Shown: piece after piece, positions 53,339 to 62,166 of the stretch | Layout: every line of letters begins with the position of its first letter | Position numbering within the stretch: position 1 is the stretch's first letter | DNA from: Eubacteriales bacterium | GTDB lineage: Bacteria > Bacillota > Clostridia > Lachnospirales > Lachnospiraceae | Direction: 5' to 3' | Length of the DNA stretch: 64,000 nucleotides | Assembly: GCA_030524545.1 (NCBI GenBank) | Contig: JAUNGM010000007.1 | Span: 91,874 to 155,873, forward strand | The notes under the pieces: model-generated | What the model was told of the DNA's origin: nothing | Databases searched by the model: none | The model's input: the letters and a program-made list of their open reading frames with translations, nothing else | Translations under genes and position numbers: made by a program

Positions 53339-53986
53339 ATGCATAGAGAAAATTATATCGAGCTGACCGGAGTCCGGAAATGCTTTGGAGAGGAGGAGAT
53401 TCTGAAAAAGCTCGATTTCTCCGTAGAAAGCGGAAAGGTTTATGGAATTGCGGGCAATAATGGTTCCGGCAAAACCGTTCTGATGAAGTGCATCTGCGGT
53501 TTCCTGCCGGTGACGGAAGGGCTGGTTAAAGTCGGAGGCAAGTATGTAGGCCAGGAAGTGGATTTTCCGGAGAGCCTGGGTGTGATCATCGAAACACCTG
53601 GATTTCTGGCAAATTTAAGCGGAAGAAGAAATCTGGAAATTCTGGCAGATATCCGGGGAAAACTAAAACGGGAGGACATTACCGCAGTTTTACATAAAGT
53701 GGGACTGGATCCGAATCTGAAAAAACCGGTTTCCAGGTATTCCCTGGGTATGCGCCAGCGTCTGGGAATTGCCCAGGCTATTATGGAGGATCCGGAGCTT
53801 TTGATTCTGGATGAGCCATTTAACGGACTTGATAAATATGGTGTGGAGGAAATCCGCAGACTTCTTCTGAGAGAAAAAGAAAAGGGAAAGACCATTCTTC
53901 TGGCAAGCCATAACAGCGAGGATATCCGCATTTTGTGCGACAGGGTGTTTGAGATGGATGCGGGAGTGATGAGGAGAGTGAAATGA
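53339..53986 (+). CDS. ABC transporter ATPase
   Basis: 215 residues: Walker A GNNGSGKTVLMKCICG, signature YSLGMRQRLGIAQAI (LSGGQ degenerate to YSLGM, as in many ABC-2 exporters), Walker B LLILDEPFNGLDKYG, H-loop LLASHNSED. AGGAGG precedes the ATG at 53339. Energises the two preceding membrane proteins. Confidence 0.93.
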   Translation: MHRENYIELTGVRKCFGEEEILKKLDFSVESGKVYGIAGNNGSGKTVLMKCICGFLPVTEGLVKVGGKYVGQEVDFPESLGVIIETPGFLANLSGRRNLEILADIRGKLKREDITAVLHKVGLDPNLKKPVSRYSLGMRQRLGIAQAIMEDPELLILDEPFNGLDKYGVEEIRRLLLREKEKGKTILLASHNSEDIRILCDRVFEMDAGVMRRVK

Positions 53987-53987
53987 T

Positions 53988-55202
53988 ATGAATAGAAGAC
54001 GGAAGAAGCGGAAGCTTCTGCTTAAGCAGACAGCCGCCGTATATCTTGGGCTGATGTGTCTGCCCGGAGTAAATGGAAATGCTGTTGTTTGGGCAAACGA
54101 AGTACAGGAGGCCTCTCTTTTTTCTGACGGGTCGGAGTTGGAAAACGGTCGGTGGGTTTTCAGTGATTTGCCGAAGCAGGACGAAAGCGGAAACTCCGGA
54201 GAAGGGATGTATTTATCCGGAAATGCATATGACGGAGGCGTTTCATCAGGAGGCGGTTCATCAGGAGGCGGGCAGGGCAGTACCCGGGCGGAAAAAATCT
54301 ATCGCCAGCCAAAGTTTATCCTGGAATCCTCAAGCCTTGCGGGACAGCAGATTCCGGCAGGGCAGGAAGCGGAACTAACGGCTGTATTCCGTAACATGAG
54401 CCAAAGTGAAGCTGCCTACAATCTGCTGGTGACTTTAAAGGCAGCAGACGAAAGCGTGAGCATTGCCACTCCCTCCTTCTATTTTGCCAAGGTACCTGCA
54501 CAGAGTACGATAACGATTCCGACAACTGTACAGGCAGCGGTCAATACAGAGGCAAAAAAGACATCCATTACCGTTTCCTTTGAATACGAGAATGTAAAGG
54601 GCGAAACCTATACTTCCGAAGAACCCGTCGCTTTGGAGCTGTATCAGCCTGCACAGGCAAGTGTAGAAGGCTTTCGCTTTGCAGAGCAGGTATATTCCGG
54701 AGAAACAGTCACAACGGATCTTCGTATCTGCAATACCGGAAGAGCGCCTGTCTATAATGTAAGGGCAGAACTGACAGGGCAGGGGCTTTTTGCCGCGGAA
54801 ATGGTCTTTGCCGGAACACTGGAGCCGGGAACTGCTTACGACGGTTCCCTAAAACTCTATGTGGGAGACAAGAACATGACATCTCCGGGAGTAAGCAGTT
54901 CCTATGAGGAAGAAAACGCATACGGAGAAGCTTCCGGAACGCTGAAGCTCCTTTTTGAAGACGCTTACGGGAAGGAATACACGGAAACTACGGACTTTGC
55001 CACAGCGATCCTGAAACCCGGGATTATGGAGCTGAAAGCGGAAAAAGAAGAGAAAGCAGCAAACCAGTGGTGGGCGGCTTCTCTGATTGCTATGGCGCTT
55101 TTATTTACAGCTATTCTGGCAGGAATGGGGAGAAAGCTCAGGAAAAAGAAGAACCAGATAGCAGATCTGCTGGCGCTGCAGGAGGAACGGCATGTACCAT
55201 AG
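53988..55202 (+). CDS. Secreted, carboxy-terminally anchored CARDB-like protein
   Basis: 404 residues. Basic start and signal peptide (to about residue 36), a Gly/Ser low-complexity stretch (repeats of SSGGG near residue 85), two beta-sandwich segments of the COG1361/CARDB kind (FILESSSLAGQQIPAGQEAEL; VEGFRFAEQVYSGETVTTDL), then one membrane segment (about 363-383) and a basic tail RKLRKKKN. It would stand outside the cell, held by its last helix. Starts one base after the ATPase stop. Function unknown; the context suggests an external partner of the ABC system. Confidence 0.75.
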   Translation: MNRRRKKRKLLLKQTAAVYLGLMCLPGVNGNAVVWANEVQEASLFSDGSELENGRWVFSDLPKQDESGNSGEGMYLSGNAYDGGVSSGGGSSGGGQGSTRAEKIYRQPKFILESSSLAGQQIPAGQEAELTAVFRNMSQSEAAYNLLVTLKAADESVSIATPSFYFAKVPAQSTITIPTTVQAAVNTEAKKTSITVSFEYENVKGETYTSEEPVALELYQPAQASVEGFRFAEQVYSGETVTTDLRICNTGRAPVYNVRAELTGQGLFAAEMVFAGTLEPGTAYDGSLKLYVGDKNMTSPGVSSSYEEENAYGEASGTLKLLFEDAYGKEYTETTDFATAILKPGIMELKAEKEEKAANQWWAASLIAMALLFTAILAGMGRKLRKKKNQIADLLALQEERHVP

Positions 55203-55953
55203 AAAAACTTATTTGAATTTTTTTCTGCCTGCTGTCCTTTGCGGAATTTATCTGATTGTCCGGTTATTTGGACAGATCATTCATGAGCAGCGGCAGGAGC
55301 AAACATTGTATCTGCTTAACGCAGAAGTATCCTCCGGCGAAATCCCCGAAGAGATTTTAGAAGAGATGACGGAACTCCCGGGATTTTGCAGAATGTGGAT
55401 GTGTCTGTCCGCAGAGGTGGAAATTTTCCTGGACGATTATCATTCCGGTGGAAAACTCACAGGTGTGGATCTGGAGTCCTATCCTATGAAAATCACAGGT
55501 TCCGGAGGACAAAAAGCGGTGGGAACAAAGCCACTTATGGTGATCGGAGAGGACTTTCTAAAAGGGATGAAAGATCAGAATGAGAAAACAATCTCCACAC
55601 GTCAGGCAGAAATCCTGACGGAAAACATTGGAACCATGAAGATCGCATTGAAGCCGGAGGAAGAGGAGGGGAAGGAAGGGGTGGAAAAAGGGAAAAAAGG
55701 AGCACACGAGGCGGAAATTCTTGGAATCACAAAGGGCGGCGGTTTATATATGGATGCCGCCCGGATGCGGACCTGGCTTTCGGACAGAGGCATTTTTGCG
55801 GGAATATCCGGGGTATGTATGGAAATCCGGGGAAAAAGCCACAGCCGGTCGGCGAAAAAAAGCCTGGAAGAAGCGGGATTTTCCTGTTATATTTCGGAAG
55901 CGGAAAGCAGCGTTTTGCAGGCGTCCTTAAGCTCTTCCTCAGGTGTAAGATGA
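55192..55953 (+). CDS. Membrane-anchored extracellular protein (MacB periplasmic-domain-like, tentative)
   Basis: 253 residues. One amino-terminal membrane segment (about 9-27) then an external domain with a Lys/Glu-rich insert near residue 155-175. Patterns such as GVCMEIRGKSHSRSAKKSLEEAGFSCYISE recall the external part of MacB/FtsX-type permeases, but the following transmembrane bundle is missing. Overlaps the previous gene by 11 bases with GGAGGAA ahead of the ATG. Its last 67 bases overlap the end of the minus-strand AAA+ gene. Confidence 0.65.
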   Translation: MYHRKTYLNFFLPAVLCGIYLIVRLFGQIIHEQRQEQTLYLLNAEVSSGEIPEEILEEMTELPGFCRMWMCLSAEVEIFLDDYHSGGKLTGVDLESYPMKITGSGGQKAVGTKPLMVIGEDFLKGMKDQNEKTISTRQAEILTENIGTMKIALKPEEEEGKEGVEKGKKGAHEAEILGITKGGGLYMDAARMRTWLSDRGIFAGISGVCMEIRGKSHSRSAKKSLEEAGFSCYISEAESSVLQASLSSSSGVR

Positions 55954-57416
55954 AGCAGCTTTTGGCTGTAAAGAAAGTAGGAATCACAGCCATGTGCACC
56001 GATAAATCCGGTCATTTTTTGATTCCGTGTAAGTCCCGATACAAAGAGAATCATTTCCTGCTCCTCACCAAAGCAGTCCAGGACAAAGGAAAAGGCACGT
56101 TCCAACTGGGATCTGACCTTTGTTATCCCGTTTTTTCTTTGCTGAAGGCGTTCCTGAAACAGGGATTTTATACGTTCAAAACCGTCGGTTTTATCCAGGA
56201 TATGTTCCCTGCGGAGCGTGAGATCATATTGCTCTAACTGGCGAATGACATGGGCTTCGTTATCCAGCTCCTTTTGGGTGCAAAGCTCCATATCCTGTTT
56301 GACTTTCAGGCGCTTTTTGCAGTCCTCCATGTAGGTGCGCAGGCTTTGCATATCGGTTTGGGATTCCAGATATTTCTTGTAATGCTGCAGGGATTGATGA
56401 AGCAGCGTAATGCGGGATTCTTCCTCTTCAAAGGCGGTGACAGAGCTGTTCAGTGCATCCAGAAGGAGGCCGGCCACGGTAAATTTTTCTTCAAAGGAGC
56501 CGTTTTTCGCCATGGATACTTTGTCCGGATAGACGTCTTCGGATAAGGTACCGTTGAGTAATTGAGCGATTCCGTAGTCCGTCCCGTATTTGCGGTAGAG
56601 CTGATAATAGACCGCAAAATCCCCGGCAATCTCTTCCTTTTGGAGATACTGGACGATCAGATTTTCTGTTGGCTGTATTTCAAGGGCTTCGTAGCTTTTC
56701 AGGATTTCGGACAGATCCTCCCAGCCTCTTGCAGTAACGAAGGAGACTTCGTCCGCTTTCTGTTCGATCACGTAAAAATGTTCCTGTCTGATGTTCAGAT
56801 AGGAGAGGATTGCTCCGTGAATGTCATGAGACCAGGCATATTCCATCCAGACGGAAAGGTCTGCGGTAATTTCTATTTTTCTGACACGGTCCAGGGTGAC
56901 GATATCAAACTCCCGGACAGATTTGTTGTATTCCGGGGGATTCCCGGCAGCAACGATCATCCAGCCTTTGGGAACCTTATGGCTTCCGAAGGTTTTGTTC
57001 TGCAGGAACTGAAGCATGGTAGGAGCCAGAGTTTCCGATACGCAGTTAATCTCATCAATGAAGAGGATTCCCTCTTTTTTGCCTGTTTTTTCCATGCAGT
57101 CATAGACGGAAGCGATGATTTCACTTAAGGTATATTCCGTTACACTGAGATCCGTTCCTTCATAGGTACGTGTAACGATTTTGGGCAGGCCGATGGCACT
57201 TTGGCGGGTGTGATGGGTAATGGTATAGGCCACCAGTCCGACGCCGCATTCCCTGGCAATTTGTTCCATAATAGCTGTTTTTCCAATGCCCGGAGGGCCA
57301 ATGAGAAGGAGGGGCCTTTGGCGGACAAGGGGGTATTGATATCGCCCGTTTTCGTCCTTGCGGTGATAGGCAAGGAGGGCGTTTTTGACTTCTGTTTTTG
57401 CTTCTTTAATATTCAT
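55887..57416 (-). CDS. MoxR-type AAA+ ATPase
   Basis: 509 residues. Walker A GPPGIGKT (residues 40-47), Walker B LFIDEI (118-123), sensor 1 in VAAGNPPEYNKSVREFD, arginine-finger candidate in LDRVRKIEI. The carboxy-terminal 200 residues are helical and Glu/Lys/Gln-rich (LRTYMEDCKKRLKVKQDMEL), longer than in a minimal MoxR. MoxR ATPases act with VWA proteins to remodel or load cofactor into partner proteins; the gene directly upstream encodes such a VWA protein. GAGGAAG precedes the ATG. Confidence 0.88.
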   Translation of the reverse strand: MNIKEAKTEVKNALLAYHRKDENGRYQYPLVRQRPLLLIGPPGIGKTAIMEQIARECGVGLVAYTITHHTRQSAIGLPKIVTRTYEGTDLSVTEYTLSEIIASVYDCMEKTGKKEGILFIDEINCVSETLAPTMLQFLQNKTFGSHKVPKGWMIVAAGNPPEYNKSVREFDIVTLDRVRKIEITADLSVWMEYAWSHDIHGAILSYLNIRQEHFYVIEQKADEVSFVTARGWEDLSEILKSYEALEIQPTENLIVQYLQKEEIAGDFAVYYQLYRKYGTDYGIAQLLNGTLSEDVYPDKVSMAKNGSFEEKFTVAGLLLDALNSSVTAFEEEESRITLLHQSLQHYKKYLESQTDMQSLRTYMEDCKKRLKVKQDMELCTQKELDNEAHVIRQLEQYDLTLRREHILDKTDGFERIKSLFQERLQQRKNGITKVRSQLERAFSFVLDCFGEEQEMILFVSGLTRNQKMTGFIGAHGCDSYFLYSQKLLHLTPEEELKDACKTLLSASEI

Positions 57417-57473
57417 ATTGAAACTTCCTCTATGATACTGTGCCGTCTATGATGAGGCTGTCTATGTGCCTGC

Positions 57474-58790
57474 TTATAGATCTGCGATCAGCCGGACAGC
57501 CCAGGAGGGCACCAGCTCCATGCCTTTTGTTTTTTTCAGGAAGATAAATGCCGTCTCGTAGTCCGGTTTGGAATCGGGGTAGATGCCGTCTCCGTCGGTA
57601 AAGTAAATCAGGGCTTTCAGGCTGCGCAGTTCTTTCTGTTTTTGGCGTTCTTCTATGTATTGAAATACCGGGCGGAAATCGGTGCCTGCCCGTCCGTGGA
57701 TCTTTACATTTTTGCCGTATTCCTTCCATTCCTCTTCCGAATGGATAACAGCGACATCCTGAATGAAACAGTCGCACTGGATGAGATAGACCTTCATCTT
57801 CTTAAAAAAATTTTCTTTTTCTTCCAGGATGGCATAGGTTTCTGCAAGAAATTGCTGTACGGTTTGTGCAGAGCAGGAACCGGAGGTGTCAATGGCGATC
57901 ACAAGCTCTTCAAGCTTGTTTCCTTCCCTATATTCCAGTGGTTCAATAAAGGGGAGATTCCCGTAGTGTTCCATGCCATAGGTGTAGGAAATATAATCAA
58001 AACTTTCCGTATCCAGCTCTGCTTCTTCCCTTGGTACTGCAAAGCGCTTTAAAAAGCGGCGGTAGTTATAGCGGCTTTTGTGCAGGGAAGCGATTTCTTC
58101 CTCCTGCGTACCTATGGAAGTGCCGGCATTTTGAGAAATGCCGTGATGCCCCTGGCCTGTATGGGAGCGGATCTTGTCCCATTTTCTGCGGATACAGGCT
58201 GCCTTTTCCGGGGAGAGATTTTCTTTCCAGAAGCTGTGATCATCAAATAAAAATGCCTGCTCCAATTCCGCAGGTGTACAGGGAAATTGGCGGGTGATGA
58301 GCATATGGTAAATTTCTTCCGCAGACAGGGAGGAGCCGCCTGTTTCTTTGAAACATGCCTGGCGTACATGGAAGCTTTCGGTTGATCCGCAGGGAAGATC
58401 GGGCTCTAATGCAGCTCTGTTTTCTCTGGAAATAATCTGTTCCACTGCTATGTCACATGCCAGATTCCAGTAGGATTCCTGGTATTTTTGATCCGGCAGG
58501 ATATGAAGATAAAGGCAGTGAAGGAGCATATGCAGGTATCCTCTGCGGATCGCAGAAGGGCTTTTGCAATAGGCAGCAAGAAGGAAATCCGGGGAAAAAC
58601 AGAAGAGGTTCCCGTCTGTCCCGATACGGGTTGTTTTATCGGATGCCTGGTAGGCCACCGAAGCAAAAGCGCCGTCCAGATAGGGAAACAGGCGATAAAG
58701 CTCATTCCGGCAGTTTTTCAGGATTTTGATTCCCAGCTTCTGCTGTTGGAGTAATATTTCGTTGTCAGGACGACTGTTTTTGTTATGCAT
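57474..58790 (-). CDS. VWA-domain protein with degenerate metallopeptidase-like N-domain (DUF2201-like)
   Basis: 438 residues. Amino-terminal half resembles the putative metallopeptidase domain found with this VWA class, but the usual HExxH reads HMLLH (87-91), with a further His at 96, so the catalytic Glu is missing. Carboxy-terminal VWA domain keeps the metal site: DTSGS (301-305), GTD (369-371) and TDGDG (398-402). Probably a substrate adaptor for the AAA+ ATPase encoded 57 bases downstream. GAGG lies before the ATG. Confidence 0.85.
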   Translation of the reverse strand: MHNKNSRPDNEILLQQQKLGIKILKNCRNELYRLFPYLDGAFASVAYQASDKTTRIGTDGNLFCFSPDFLLAAYCKSPSAIRRGYLHMLLHCLYLHILPDQKYQESYWNLACDIAVEQIISRENRAALEPDLPCGSTESFHVRQACFKETGGSSLSAEEIYHMLITRQFPCTPAELEQAFLFDDHSFWKENLSPEKAACIRRKWDKIRSHTGQGHHGISQNAGTSIGTQEEEIASLHKSRYNYRRFLKRFAVPREEAELDTESFDYISYTYGMEHYGNLPFIEPLEYREGNKLEELVIAIDTSGSCSAQTVQQFLAETYAILEEKENFFKKMKVYLIQCDCFIQDVAVIHSEEEWKEYGKNVKIHGRAGTDFRPVFQYIEERQKQKELRSLKALIYFTDGDGIYPDSKPDYETAFIFLKKTKGMELVPSWAVRLIADL

Positions 58791-58837
58791 AGTGCAATCC
58801 TCTTTTTTGAAAAATTCTGCCAGACGGTTCTGGCTGG

Positions 58838-59188
58838 TTATAAAGAAAAATCTTTATCCTGATAGCCGTAGGATTCATTTTTTAGCTGAAGAAGATACAT
58901 CAGAGAGGCAGGTTTTTCACGGCTGCGTGCAGTCTTGATAAAACCTTCCAGTTCCCGTTCATGAAACCACCCGAGCCGATGCAGCTCCCGGATGTTTTCT
59001 ATGGCTTCTTCCTCGATCAACTGCTCCACAGCCGGACGGATCCTGCGCTTTAAATATTGCCCGTATTCTGTTTTATGCTCCTCTGTTGCATCTGCCATCA
59101 GGAAGAATCCTTCAAGGGCCGCTTTCAGCCGCTGCACTTCCTGGCGTGTCTCCCGGAATATCCGGTATAGTTCCTGTTCCTCTGTCAT
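58838..59188 (-). CDS. Small helical protein of unknown function, first gene of the AAA+/VWA triad
   Basis: 116 residues, predicted all-helical, charged, no signal peptide. Begins MTEEQELYRIFRETRQEVQ and contains YLKRRIRPAVEQLIEEEAIENI. No family recognised. Lies 47 bases upstream of the VWA gene in the same direction, so it is probably the third component of the system. The AAGGCAG site is moderate. Confidence 0.7.
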   Translation of the reverse strand: MTEEQELYRIFRETRQEVQRLKAALEGFFLMADATEEHKTEYGQYLKRRIRPAVEQLIEEEAIENIRELHRLGWFHERELEGFIKTARSREKPASLMYLLQLKNESYGYQDKDFSL

Positions 59189-59234
59189 AAATTCTGCCTT
59201 TTTGTTTTTATTTTAATATATTTCCATGGGAAAA

Positions 59235-59256
59235 ACAACTTTGCGGGAAAAGTTGT
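59235..59256. promoter_or_regulatory. Inverted repeat between the triad and pcrA
   Basis: Perfect 8-base arms ACAACTTT / AAAGTTGT around 6 bases, 47 bases upstream of the small triad gene. Position and symmetry fit an operator for the triad. Confidence 0.4.
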
Positions 59257-59334
59257 GGGAAAATTCTAATAGGAATATCAGGAAAACGCTTGTACGGTTT
59301 TACTTGTGGGAAGGATGCATGTCATGCTATAATG

Positions 59335-59343
59335 GGAAAGCAT
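59335..59343 (+). promoter_or_regulatory. Extended -10 promoter of pcrA
   Basis: TGCTATAAT with a consensus -10 box at 59338-59343; no clear -35 box. Confidence 0.5.
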
Positions 59344-59456
59344 ATTTGACAGATACATGTGAGTAACTGTTAATGACACGGCTTTGCCGGCTATGGGGTG
59401 ATCAGCAGCAGAGCGGCATCCGGCGGCAGGCTGTTATTAAGGAGAAGATAAAGACC

Positions 59457-61688
59457 ATGAGCATATATGATACATTGAATGATAAGCAGCAGGAGGCGGT
59501 TTATCATACGGAGGGCCCGCTGCTGATCCTGGCGGGGGCCGGTTCCGGGAAGACAAGGGTGCTGACCCACAGGATCGCTTACCTCATTGGGGAAAAGGGG
59601 GTAAATCCCTGGAATATCCTGGCCATTACTTTTACGAATAAGGCTGCACAGGAAATGCGGGAGAGAGTGGATAAGATCGTGGGCTTCGGATCCGAGAGTA
59701 TTTGGGTTTCTACCTTTCACTCCACCTGTGTGCGGATTTTGCGGAGATACATAGACAGGCTGGGCTTTGATAATAATTTTACCATTTATGATACGGATGA
59801 TCAGAAAACCCTGATGAAAGATATCTGCAGACGCCTGGATGTGGATACCAAGGTTTATAAAGAACGTTCACTGCTGGCGCAGATCTCTCATGCCAAGGAT
59901 GAAATGATCACCCCCGATGAAATGGAAATGAATGCGGGCAGTGATTTTAACCGGAAGAAGGTGGCAGGGATTTACCGGGAATATCAGGCTTCCCTGAGGA
60001 AGAATAATGCATTGGATTTTGATGACCTGCTTGTGAAGACTGTGGAGCTTTTCCAGCATTGCGGAGACGTTCTGGAATCTTATCAGGAACGTTTCAAATA
60101 TATCATGGTGGATGAGTATCAGGATACCAATACGGTGCAGTTTAAGTTTGTGAGCCTCCTGGCTTCCCGGTATGAGAATCTGTGTGTGGTAGGAGATGAC
60201 GACCAGTCTATTTACAAATTCCGCGGAGCCAATATCGGAAATATCCTGGGATTTGAGCGGGTGTTCCCCAATGCGAAAGTCATCCGCCTGGAACAGAATT
60301 ACCGTTCTACCCAGAACATTTTGAATGCGGCGAATGAAGTTATCAGCAATAATGCGGAGCGTAAGCCGAAACGTCTCTGGACAGAGAATGAGGAGGGCGG
60401 GAAGGTACAGTTCCGTCAGTTTATGAACGGCTTTGAAGAAGCGGAATTTGTGGTGGGAGAAATCGCCAAAGAACACCGGGAAGGAAGAGCCCATTACCGG
60501 GACTGTGCGATTCTTTACCGCACCAATGCCCAGTCACGTCTCTTTGAAGAAAAATGCCTTCTGGCGAATATCCCGTATAAGATTGTGGGCGGCGTGAATT
60601 TCTATGCCCGCAAAGAGATCAAAGATCTGCTTTGCTATCTGAAGACAGTAGACAATGCACAGGACGACCTGGCTGTGCGCAGGATTCTGAATGTACCGAA
60701 AAGGGGAATCGGTGCAACGACTGTGAGCAGGGTGCAGGATTATGCAGACAGGATGGATATCAGTTTTTATGATGCCCTGCGTGTGGCGGAAGAGGTGCCG
60801 TCCATTGGCAGAAGCCTGTCAAAAATTGAAGGATTTGTGACGTTTATCCAATCCCTGAAAAGCAAGGCAGAGGCCTATACCGTACAGGAGCTTTTGGAGG
60901 AGATCATTGATCTGACAGGGTATGTGGATGAGTTGAAGGCAGAGGATACGGAGGAAGCCAGGGCACGAATTGAGAATATTGATGAATTGATCTCCAAGAC
61001 GGTTTCCTATGCGGAAACGATGGAGGAGATGAACCAGCCGGCAACCCTTTCGGGATTCCTGGAAGAGATCGCCCTGATCGCGGATATTGACACGGTAGAT
61101 CCGGATCAGGATTATGTGCTGCTTATGACTTTGCACAGCGCGAAGGGACTGGAGTTTCCCCATGTTTTTCTGGCGGGTATGGAAGACGGGATCTTTCCAA
61201 GCTATATGAGCATTTCCAGCGGAGATATGTCTGATATGGAGGAAGAGCGCAGGCTCTGTTATGTCGGTATCACCCGTGCCATGAAGGAACTGACCCTCAC
61301 AAGCGCACAGCAGCGGATGATTCGCGGAGAGACACAATATAACCGTGTATCACGTTTTGTGCGGGAGATTCCCCGGGAGCTGGTGGACTTAGGACATAAT
61401 ATTCAGGAGAAAAAGCCGAAGCTGGAAGAAGTGATTCCGGCAAAAAGCAGCTATGCCCAGATGAAAATGGCTTTCCGGGCCAAAGCCTTTGAGCCGAAGG
61501 CATTTAAAGTCACTAAGCCGGACTCTCTGGAATATGATGTGGGAGATACGGTGCGCCATGTGAAGTTTGGTGTGGGCATTGTGAAAAACATTGTGGAAGG
61601 CGGACGGGACTTTGAAGTGACCGTGGAGTTTGACCGCTATGGCGTGAAGAAAATGTTTGCCGGTTTTGCGAAGCTGAAAAAAATCTGA
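59457..61688 (+). CDS. pcrA: ATP-dependent DNA helicase PcrA (UvrD/Rep family)
   Basis: Superfamily 1A 3'-5' helicase of 743 residues for repair and rolling-circle replication. Motif I GAGSGKTRVL, Ia ITFTNKAAQEM, II VDEYQDTN, III GDDDQSIYKFRGA, IV region RLEQNYRST, V LMTLHSAKGLEFPHVFL, VI EERRLCYVGITRA. A Tudor-like carboxy-terminal end (VGDTVRHVKFGVGIV) is typical of PcrA. Start at 59457 with AAGGAGAAG; an upstream in-frame ATG at 59373 is unlikely. Confidence 0.97.
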   Translation: MSIYDTLNDKQQEAVYHTEGPLLILAGAGSGKTRVLTHRIAYLIGEKGVNPWNILAITFTNKAAQEMRERVDKIVGFGSESIWVSTFHSTCVRILRRYIDRLGFDNNFTIYDTDDQKTLMKDICRRLDVDTKVYKERSLLAQISHAKDEMITPDEMEMNAGSDFNRKKVAGIYREYQASLRKNNALDFDDLLVKTVELFQHCGDVLESYQERFKYIMVDEYQDTNTVQFKFVSLLASRYENLCVVGDDDQSIYKFRGANIGNILGFERVFPNAKVIRLEQNYRSTQNILNAANEVISNNAERKPKRLWTENEEGGKVQFRQFMNGFEEAEFVVGEIAKEHREGRAHYRDCAILYRTNAQSRLFEEKCLLANIPYKIVGGVNFYARKEIKDLLCYLKTVDNAQDDLAVRRILNVPKRGIGATTVSRVQDYADRMDISFYDALRVAEEVPSIGRSLSKIEGFVTFIQSLKSKAEAYTVQELLEEIIDLTGYVDELKAEDTEEARARIENIDELISKTVSYAETMEEMNQPATLSGFLEEIALIADIDTVDPDQDYVLLMTLHSAKGLEFPHVFLAGMEDGIFPSYMSISSGDMSDMEEERRLCYVGITRAMKELTLTSAQQRMIRGETQYNRVSRFVREIPRELVDLGHNIQEKKPKLEEVIPAKSSYAQMKMAFRAKAFEPKAFKVTKPDSLEYDVGDTVRHVKFGVGIVKNIVEGGRDFEVTVEFDRYGVKKMFAGFAKLKKI

Positions 61689-61757
61689 GAGGATACGCGG
61701 TGCGGCTGCAAATAATCATGAAAATTTCGAGAAGTTATGGTAAAATCTGCTTTATGG

Positions 61758-61766
61758 TGGTATAAT
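61758..61766 (+). promoter_or_regulatory. Extended -10 promoter of the small acidic membrane protein
   Basis: TGGTATAAT with consensus TATAAT at 61761-61766, about 118 bases before the gene. Confidence 0.45.
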
Positions 61767-61883
61767 AAGGAACACAACGAGTACATTGGCCGATGATATC
61801 GGGCGATGGAACGGCAAATGCATCTAAGGGAATTCTTCCCCGGTAGATTTGCCAGCAAGAATTATGAGAGGATGGGTACAATT

Positions 61884-62108
61884 ATGAATATTAAAATTGA
61901 AGATTTACTGGCTGCATTAAAGAAAAAAGAAGATGAGAAACAGAAGAATACGGTCCTCTGGGTACTGGCAATCGTTGGTGCTGTGGCAGCAGTTGCAGGC
62001 ATTGCATTTGCAGTATACCATTTCTTCGCTCCGGATTATCTGGAAGATTTTGAAGAAGACTTTGATGATGATTTTGATGACTACTTCGAGGATGAAGAGG
62101 AAGAGTAA
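61884..62108 (+). CDS. Small membrane protein with acidic tail
   Basis: 74 residues: charged amphipathic start (MNIKIEDLLAALKKKEDEKQ), one membrane segment (about 25-46), then a tail of nearly only Asp, Glu, Phe and Tyr (DDDFDDYFEDEEEE). Start set at 61884 with AGAGG upstream; an ATG at 61872 would overlap that site. Function unknown. It has its own promoter and terminator. Confidence 0.75.
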   Translation: MNIKIEDLLAALKKKEDEKQKNTVLWVLAIVGAVAAVAGIAFAVYHFFAPDYLEDFEEDFDDDFDDYFEDEEEE

Positions 62109-62124
62109 AAGATTTTATAGAAAG

Positions 62125-62154
62125 ATAGCTCCGGCAGACACCGGAGCTATTTTT
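62125..62154 (+). terminator. Terminator before the rlmD-like gene
   Basis: Perfect 10-bp stem ATAGCTCCGG / CCGGAGCTAT, 6-base loop, five T. It lies only 12 bases before the next start codon. Confidence 0.88.
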
Positions 62155-62166
62155 AACGGAGGAATT

